The notes under the pieces: generated by a model
What the model was told of the DNA's origin: nothing
Databases searched by the model: none
Seen by the model: the letters and a program-made list of their open reading frames with translations, nothing else
NCBI RefSeq assembly: GCF_932526225.1
Contig: NC_064046.1
Coordinates: forward strand, 560,001-620,000
Source: Nematostella vectensis
Taxonomy: Eukaryota; Cnidaria; Anthozoa; Actiniaria; Edwardsiidae
Length of the DNA stretch: 60,000 nt
Direction: 5' to 3'
Position numbers and translations under genes: made by a program
Shown here: positions 48,201-57,200 of the stretch, one piece after another
How positions within the stretch are numbered: position 1 is the first letter of the stretch
Layout: each line of letters opens with the position of its first letter

Positions 48201-51200
48201 CATGGCCACGTGAGTTCATTTGTTCTGATAGTTTGCGCTGTACAATCTCATAACTTAGCATGTATTTGATTGGTGTCGGGGAAGAATAATGATGACGATG
48301 ACGATAGCGATGGCGATGACGATAACGATGACGATGATGATGATGATGATGATGATGATTGTGAAAATGACGATATGGTGATAATGATAATTAATGGTGA
48401 TGTTAATTAAAATTATTACGATAGATTATGCCATGATATGTTTCCCTACTCTAGATACTCTTGTAACTTTGGCGATGGTTCACCTATCAAGAACTCCACC
48501 AATGGCTTCTTTGAGCACGTATTCTCGAGTGAAGAGGAAATATGCATTAGCTGCAATGCCACAAATCCAATCGGAGACAGACTCGATAAAACCTCCTGTG
48601 TCAATGTTATCGAGCGTGTCGAAGGATTCAAGTAAGTATTTCATACTTGTCGTCCATTACCCAGCACGTCTGACCCCAATTCCGCATTAACCACCTTTTG
48701 CATTTGCATGTACACCTTGCACCAGTAAATAAATGCATCGTAACCTGCAGTGGTTCATGGGTAATGTAACAGGGGAAATCGGGGACTATTTCCAAAGGTT
48801 TCCGAGCGGAGAAAGACTACTTTAACACACAATTTCGACGAGATTTTGCGTTGTGTAATTATCAACACGCTCGATCGCCATTACATAACTGAACATGTCC
48901 TGACAAAGGTGCCTGACTCCGGTCCAGGCCGGCGCGAGCGCGCTACATGAACGCCTAGGACTTTTCTTAACAAGTGACCGGAAATCGCGCTCTGACACGG
49001 TCCCCCCTAGCGGGAAACGGCGTCCCGACGTTTAACAGAATAAACGTTAATAATAAACAATGTCTTATACGATCTCAATGTCTACTAATAATGGCTTAAA
49101 TTCCAGTTCCTCGAAACCTTTTGGTTCCGACAGTCTATAAGATAAATAATCGCTGTCAGTTTTCTTGACCAAACTGGATCCTCTACCAGACGCTGCGGCT
49201 TCTTGGAAACACGTCCTGATCTGGTTCTCTGCTCTGGTTCCGACTGCACATCAGAGACATCCGATGAGGCAAGGCTTGGAGGCCTTACCGCGTGGTTCTC
49301 CACTACCGGTGGAGCTGTGTCTTCCATTTCGTCAGCTACCTGTGGGTCTTGCTCCTCAACCTCGGCTTGAAACAGCAGCTCTGGGGGTCCCGCAGTGGGA
49401 ACCCCAAACAGGTCGAGGCCATCGCTGTCTTCAGCTGAGCTGGAATCGTCCTGGGCCTCTTGTCTTATTGGTCTTGGGGGCACTTGAGGTAGTATTCTCC
49501 TACGTCTCTTGCCCTCCGGTGGCCGTCTGGGTCGGCTATTGTGATCTGGTGGCAAACCAACTGGTTGGTACGTCCTTTCAACTGGTAACAGCAAGTTCCG
49601 ATGTAGAGTTCGGGCTCTACCACCCTGTTCTGGTCGCACAGTGTAGACTGGTAAGTCGGCATGGCGCGCTTCGACTATGTGAACAGTCTCTTCCCAGCGG
49701 TCACTCAGCTTATGTTTTCCTCGGATACTCAAATTGCGAACCAAGACCCGATCTCCTGGTTGGAGGGCTACATCACGAGCGCGAACATCATATCTCTTTT
49801 TGTTTCGATCAGCCGCTGCATCTTTCTCCTTAGAAGCCAACTTGTAAGCATAGTCAAGCCTTGCACGCAAACTCTCAATATAGGAAGACAAGGATTTCGT
49901 GGGTGCGATTTCCGATGCAACCCCCAATGTTACATCAATTGGTAGCTTCGGATGTCGGCCAAACATTAGAAAGTATGGTGAGTACTTTGTGGTCTGATGC
50001 CGTGTGCAATTATACGCATGCGCCATTGATGACACGTACTCCGGCCAACTCGACTTCTTATCTTCATCTAATGTTCCTAACATATCCAACAGGGTTCTAT
50101 TAAAGCGCTCCGTCTGGGCGTTTCCCTGAGGATGATACGGGGTTGTTCTCGACTTGGTAATTCCTGCCAAAAGACATAAGTCGCGGATAACATTGGACTC
50201 AAAATCGCGACCCTGATCCGAGTGTAGACGCCTTGGAAACCCGTAATTAATGAGTATTTTCTCCCATAGAATCTTCGCTACAGTACCCGCCTTCTGATTA
50301 CGAGTTGGGAATGCCCATGCAAACTTCGTAAACGAATCCGTAACGACCAGGATGTTTGACATACCCCTCTCCCCTCCTCAAGAGAAAGGAAGTCCATCGC
50401 CAAGAGATCCATCGGCTCATTTGCTTGTAGCGAGAGCATGGGTGCTGGCGGTGGGTCCAGTGCTTTCCGAGCAATACAACGTTGACAATTTGATACATGC
50501 GCTTCGACATCTCTGGCCATGAAGGGCCAGTAAAACCGAGACTGAATCAGATCTTGAGTACGGTCTCGACCCAAATGTCCAACATCGTCATGCAAACCCT
50601 TAAGCACTTGGGCGTGAAACTTTGAGGGCAAAACCAGTTGTAAGGATGTTTCCCCATCAACCTCTCGGCGGCGTTTCAAGGTTCCATCAATCACTACCAA
50701 GCGTTCGAATTCCTTTACTAATCTCGCTGCATTTGAGTTCAGCTTTCTTAGTTCGCGTCTTGTCGGGGGTAAACCACTAGTAACAAAAGGTAGCACTTTA
50801 CTGATCACAGGGTCTGCTTGCTGTAATCTCGGCCAGTCGTTCTCTGAAATAAATGGAGTAGAAGATGGGACAAAACGTTGATGTTCCTAGAAATCTACTG
50901 CAACAGCTTCTGGTCTGGCACCAACTTGCTCGGCAACCGGGATCCATTCAGGAGTGTCGTCAGTGTCTACAACTAGTGATTGGACTATAGCTTGAAATAC
51001 TTATTTGGGGCAGGTGCTCGCTTCTTCCGATGTCTGAAGGCGTTCAAGAAATGGCTTTAAGTAGTCTTCCTTATCCTCGGGGCTGGGTTCAGACCCCTCT
51101 CGTGGTATTCTTGACAGGCCGTCCGCATCACCATTTGACTTTCCTTGGCGATATGTTATGGTGATATCAAAGGGGGCTAGAGCTGAAAGCCAGCGGTGAT

Positions 51201-54200
51201 CCGTAGGGGTCAGTTTCGCAGATGATACAAGGTAAGTTAATGGATTACTGTCCGTTAAGACATCACACTTTGCCCCATACAGATAGTCGCGGAACTTTTC
51301 TGCCACTGCCCATTTTAAAGCCAAGAACTCCCTTCTATAAGCAGAGTAGTTTCGTTCGGCAGGCGTTAGAGCTCTGCTGCCATACGCAATCACCCGCAAC
51401 TTGTTATGCTTCTTCTGGTAGAGTGCAGCTCCAAGACCTGATCCACTTGCGTCTATATGCAGAATAAAAGGTAACTCGAAGTCAGGGTAGCCAAGAATAG
51501 GAGAACTTGTCAAATGTGAAATCAATGTCTCGAATGCTGACTGGCATTCACTGGTCCAAGTAAACGAGGAAGGTGGCGAGGATTGTTTATGCTTCTTGGC
51601 TGGTCCTGTAATGAGTAACTGACGCAAAGGTTCTGCAACTTTTGAGAAGTTCTCGACAAACGACCTATAGTAGCTAGCAAAACCTAAGAAGGTTTGCAGT
51701 TCCTTTGTGTTCTTTGGTGGGTTCGACAACCATTCGTGTAACGGAGCTACTTTTTCAGGGTCAGGTTCGATTCCCTCTGCAGACACTACATGACCTAGAC
51801 ATCTAACACGTGTCTGAAAGAGTTTACATTTGGATGGTTTCAATTTTAGACCACACTTCATGAGTCGAGTCAAAACTTCCTCGAGACGTACCATCATTTC
51901 ATCGAAATTCCTCGCAAAAACAATGACATCATCCATATAGACGACGCATGTATTATAATTGAGATCTCGCAGACAATGTTCCATCAGCCGTTGAAACGTG
52001 GCCGGTGCATTTGTGAGTCCAAACGGCATTCGAGTAAACTCGAAAAGTCCGAACGGTGTTGTCATGGCGGTCTTTGGTTGATCTTTCTCGGAAATGCAAA
52101 CTTGTAGATAGCCACTTTGTAGATCGAGAGTACAAAATAGCTTAGATCCCCTCAAGGACTGAAGGGTATCCACGACTCTGGGGATAGCATAGGAATCTTT
52201 GATCGTTTTACTGTTCAGTCTTCGGAAATCCACGCATACTCTTAAGGAGTTGTCTTTTTTGCGGACGAGAACTACTGGGGAAGCGAACGGACTTTTTTAC
52301 TCTTTTATGACACCTGAGTTAAGCATATCATTAAGCGCATTTTTGAATTCCTCAAGTTGTCCAGGTGGAACACGCCTAGTTGTCTCTTTAAAAGGACCAT
52401 CATCAGAAAGATTGATCTCATGTTCAATGACGCCGGTGCAGCCCAGATCTTGCGCATCTTTAGCGAAAGCTCCTTGCATGCGATTCAACATGATATTTAC
52501 TCTCTCCTTTTGGTCAGAGTTCAGTTGGACGCCACTTAAATCAAACAGCCCGTGAAAACTACTTTTATCAATGTCCCCAATACTACCCCTATCAGGTTCG
52601 ATGATTGGTTCGTGTACAGCAGAAGCTAATGAAATGCACGCTAATTTCGTTCTCCCTTTGATAACAACCGGCTCATCAGATATGTTCGTGACTTCGACTG
52701 GGATTTTACATTTCCCACCATTTCCGCTAAGCGAGATAAGACTAGTTGTAACAGTAAGATCTGGATGAAGCTTATTATCTCCGGCAGTCTCTAAGATAGC
52801 CAAACTGTCCCCTCCAGGGTAGGACTGGGTTAAACCCCATACCACCGTACGCTGATGGGCACCAATAACAATATCATGACGGAGCGTGGATTTAACTTCT
52901 ACTTTTCCGTTACTTTGCTTAGTATTGAAATGTTCCCTTTTGTGGAGCGATGCATAAGCCCTTCTCCATGCAGTCGAGATTTGTACCCTTTGAACAAACT
53001 GAACTCCATGCTTTTCCTTACATCGTACATGAAATGCCTTTGCAATGTTCGTTCCAATAACTGCGGGCACGCGCTTGTTGTAATCATTGTCTGGTACCAC
53101 CAATAATAAAGCACATTCCTCCAAATAAACACCTGTCTCTTCTTCCGGAAAGGAAACTTCAACCTCGATATATCCTATGTATGGGACTTGCTCCCCCCCA
53201 GCCCCAACGAGTTTGATCAAATTGTCAACAGAGTTCAACGGACAGTTCTTTAAATGTTTCTCATAAAATGATTGGGATATAGATGAAATTTGACTCCCAG
53301 TGTCCAAAAGTGCCAGACATGGACTCCCATTAACAAATGTAATACACTCATTTGCATCACCAATCAAAGACTTTAAAACGGTCATCATGTGGGGCTGGTA
53401 GTTTACTGCCTTTGGTTGCCCCTCCACAAAGGCACCTTCCTGTTTCCCGAATATGGAATGTTTGTACAATTTCTCTGTATGTGACCGGGTTCCCCACAGC
53501 GATAACATGCCGGTAAATATTCACGGGGTACCTGTGGTGACTCTGGCACAGGAGACTGGGGGGAGGACCCACCCAATGTTCTCGTCCTAGGCAAGGCAGA
53601 GCCCTGTGGTGAAAACATCTGGCTGGAATGTTGAGAGGGCCAGTACTGGTAAGATTGCTGATACTGATATGGGTGTGGTTGCCCCAAATGATAGCCTTGG
53701 GCTCCCTGTGGTTGGGGATAAAAGGTGGCTGGGGGTGGGTTCCATGAATAATTGGGTGGTGTTGTTTGGTAAACCTGGCTTTTCATGCCTGAGGTGACCT
53801 TGGGCTGGGACTGTTCAAAGTGGGACCCCTGTGGTTTCATAATATCCCTCACCTCCCTGGTCACTGCGGCAACAATTTCGGGGAGCCATGCGGGAGCCTG
53901 ATTTTTTGCAGCAGAAGTCTGAGCTTGTTTACAACTGGCGCTTGTATGTGTGGGATGGCTAACTCTGTACTCCCTTTCCCCATAACGGGCAGCCTCAATC
54001 AATTCGCTAAATGACTTACATTGATCTTTCTTATGTCTCGCTTTGTCCCTTATTCCGAACAACAGACCCTCCCAAAATATTAAGCTTAGGTGTTTGCTTA
54101 GGGCGTCATCGTCCTTTAACAGTTCTGCCCCTTGTTCCTTGGCTTTACGTAATTGGGTATCAAGTCGGGATGCGAAAGCCGATACTTCTTCATGCTCCCC

Positions 54201-57200
54201 TTGCTTGAACTTATAAGCTTGTGAAATTAGTTCGTCCCCATGCACGGAACCATTATCCCCATAAAATTGGTCTAGGCTGTCTAGAATCGAATCTAGTGTT
54301 GCCTCAGGCCCAAAACCCACTATTTTGTTCTTTGCCTCTCCTTGAAGAGATTTCCTTATCTGCTCGGCTATTAATTCATTGGAATATATGGCCTCCTTTC
54401 GTGCACTTTCAACTTCGTACCTCCATACTCGGTACGACACCCCTTTATCGGTCTGCACAAAGCCAAAGAACTGTGAGAACTGTGGTTTCGAAAAATATTG
54501 CATCGTGGTGGTAGGTGCAACAGTTTTTGGTTCTTCCTTGATTATTATCACCTTTGAGCCCGTTACTTTGGCTTTGCACGAGTGGGCTAGAAATGCCTCA
54601 ATTTTTACAAACTCCCCTTTCCATAACTCTAAACCACAGTTATACTTAGCTGTATACTTCTCCACCAGGGATTCGATAGTGATTTCTTCGGTGTCTGCCC
54701 CAAGGAGACTTACAACTCGATCGCGCTCGATTTTCATCTTTTCTTCTTCGGTAATCTCCATAATTTAACTCCACGAGCCCCACGTTGGGCGCCAAAATGT
54801 AACAGGGGAAATCGGGGACTATTTCCAAAGGTTTCCGAGCGGAGAAAGACTACTTTAACACACAATTTCGACGAGATTTTGTGCTGTGTAATTATCAACA
54901 CGCTCGATCGCCATTACATAACTGAACATGTCCTGACAAAGGTGCCTGACTCCGGTCCAGGCCGGCGCGAGCGCGCTACATGAACGCCTAGGACTTTTCT
55001 TAACAAGTGACCGGAAATCGCGCTCTGACAGTAACATATTAATACCTGAATCCCGGTCTCTGAACGCCGTGTAAACATTGACAGGTACATAAACAAGAAT
55101 GTTTAAGCTTTCTTAACCTGTGTTTGGTTTTATTTACGCTAATGTGTTTTGTTTATTTGATACCCATGAAACAATGCGGGTTACGAAACATAGAGTGCAG
55201 CCTTATTTGAAATAGCTGTATATATGTGCACGCGATTGGTTACTCGTTTAAAACACCCACTCCACTGACTCTCGTAACCCGCGATGCGTGCCAAGAGGCC
55301 GCAATCCTACATTATTCTACCCTTGCCCTTATATATGCACTAGAGGGTGGCGACAATCCTACATTATTCTACCCTTGCCCTTATATATGCACTAGAGAGT
55401 GGCGACAATCCTACATTATTCTACCCTTGCCCTTATATATGCACTAGAGGGTGGCGACAATCCTACATTATTCTACCCTTGCCCTTATATATGCACTAGA
55501 GAGTGGCGACAATCCTACATTATTCAACCCTTGCCCTTATATATGCACTAGAGGGTGGCGACAATCCTACATTATTCTACCCTTGCCCTTATATATGCAC
55601 TAGAGGGTGGCGACAATCCTACATTATTCTACCCTTGCCCTTATATATGCACTAGAGAGTGGCGACAATCCTACATTATTCTACCCTTGCCCTTATATAT
55701 GCACTAGAGGGTGGCGACAATCCTACATTATTCTACCCTTGCCCTTATATATGCACTAGAGAGTGGCGACAATCCTACATTATTCTACCCTTGCCCTTAT
55801 ATATGCACTAGAGGGTGGCGACAATCCTACATTATTCTACCCTTGCCCTTATATATGCACTAGAGGGTGGCGACAATTTAATGCTGCTTTTCTAAATCTC
55901 GTTTCTTGACCCGTTTCCATGACTCGTCATCCATCGGAACGCTTCCATTCTAAGTGAATGGATGCACTCGTAGCAAGAGGTTTGAGCAGTTACACCTGTC
56001 GTGACCCCGGTTCGAAGATAAAGCTTTAATTGTTAATACACGTATTGTTTCAGTTTAATAGAAAAAATCAAGCCCATAACCCTAGGATCACCGGCTGAAA
56101 TAACCGCAGAAATCTTCAATGGAACCAACGTCAATATAACATTTGATTGCGGAGATGGTCCAACTTCCATACACACTCTGGCTATAAGGGGTAGGCGCTT
56201 GTCTGTTTGTCTATGAATCTTCTTTCCGTCATTTCTCTCTCTCTCCATGTCTGTCCATCTCCTTGTCTCTATGTCTGTCCATCTCCTTGTCTCCCTGTCT
56301 GTCCATCTCCTTGTCTCCCTGTCTGTCCATCTTCTTGTCTCCCTCTCTGTCCATCTCCTTGTCTCCATGTCTGTCCATCTTCTTGTCTCCCTCTCTGTCC
56401 ATCTCCTTATCTCCATGTCTGTCCATCTTCTTGTCTCCCTCTCTGTCCATCTCCTTGTCTCCCTCTCTGTCCATCTCCTTGTCTCCCTGTCTGTCCATCT
56501 TCTTGTCTCCCTCTCTGTCCATCTTCTTGTCTCCCTCTCTGTCCATCTCCTTGTCTCCCTCTCTGTCCATCTCCTTGTCTCCCTCTCTGTCCATCTCCTT
56601 GTCTCCCTCTCTGTCCATCTCCTTGTCTCCCTGTCTGTGCATCTCCTTGTCTCCCTGTCTGTCCATCTTTTTGTTTCCCTCTCTGTCCATCTCCTTGTCT
56701 GCCTCTCTGTCTCTCTTTCTGTCCATTCTTTCATCTTTCTGTTCATCTTTTGTTCACTTATTCTTCTTTGCCGTTCTTAGTATGCCCGTTCTTCCCTTTC
56801 CGCTCGTCCGTCCGTCTGCCTTTCTGTCTCCTTTCTTTACTGAGTGGTATTTGTTTTTTTTTTTTTCAGGTAACATGCTGGATATCACAGTGGCGCTGTT
56901 AGCCTTTAACTACACTCGTCCTGGTGTCTACCCGATCAACATGTTTGCATCAAATGACGTCAGCAGTATGAGCAGGTTGACGTACGCGATAGTCGAGGCT
57001 CCACTAACCAACTTAAGATACAATGTAGGTGTGCACGGCAACTTGCACTAGGAAGTAACGTGGTTTTTAAGGTCTTGGTAAAGGTAAATTTGACACCACT
57101 GTTTGTTTTTGTGGTTTTTGCAAAACCTGTGTCAATAGTTCTTAAACTTTATTTTTGCAAAACCATAAATCGCATTCTAAGACGGCTAAAATGGGCCTTT

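Larger units (their letters stand above)
48765..55030 (-). mobile_element. Ty3/gypsy LTR retrotransposon, 6,266 bp, antisense in PKD gene intron 9
   Basis: A structurally full-length element read on the minus strand: 5' LTR 54798-55030, primer site, gag, protease-RT-RNase H-integrase, polypurine tract, 3' LTR 48765-48997. Termini are TG...CA and a 4-bp target duplication GTAA is present at 48761-48764 and 55031-55034. The domain order, with integrase after RNase H, defines the Ty3/gypsy (Metaviridae) type. The LTRs differ at 2 of 233 positions, so the insertion is recent on a genomic scale. Pol is nevertheless broken by three in-frame stops and a frameshift, so this copy could not make its full polyprotein as sequenced. 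Confidence 0.97.

Noticed and set aside
49165-49833. 222-codon plus-strand frame opposite the integrase
   Set aside because: Shadow of the gypsy integrase C-terminal coding region; no domain similarity of its own.
56033-57051. Open frames of 165-262 codons on both strands over the Ser/Cys/Pro or Arg/Thr-rich repeat
   Set aside because: They come from a 24-bp stop-poor minisatellite in a PKD intron; only the short true exons at 56054-56190 and 56870-57024 show splice sites and domain similarity.
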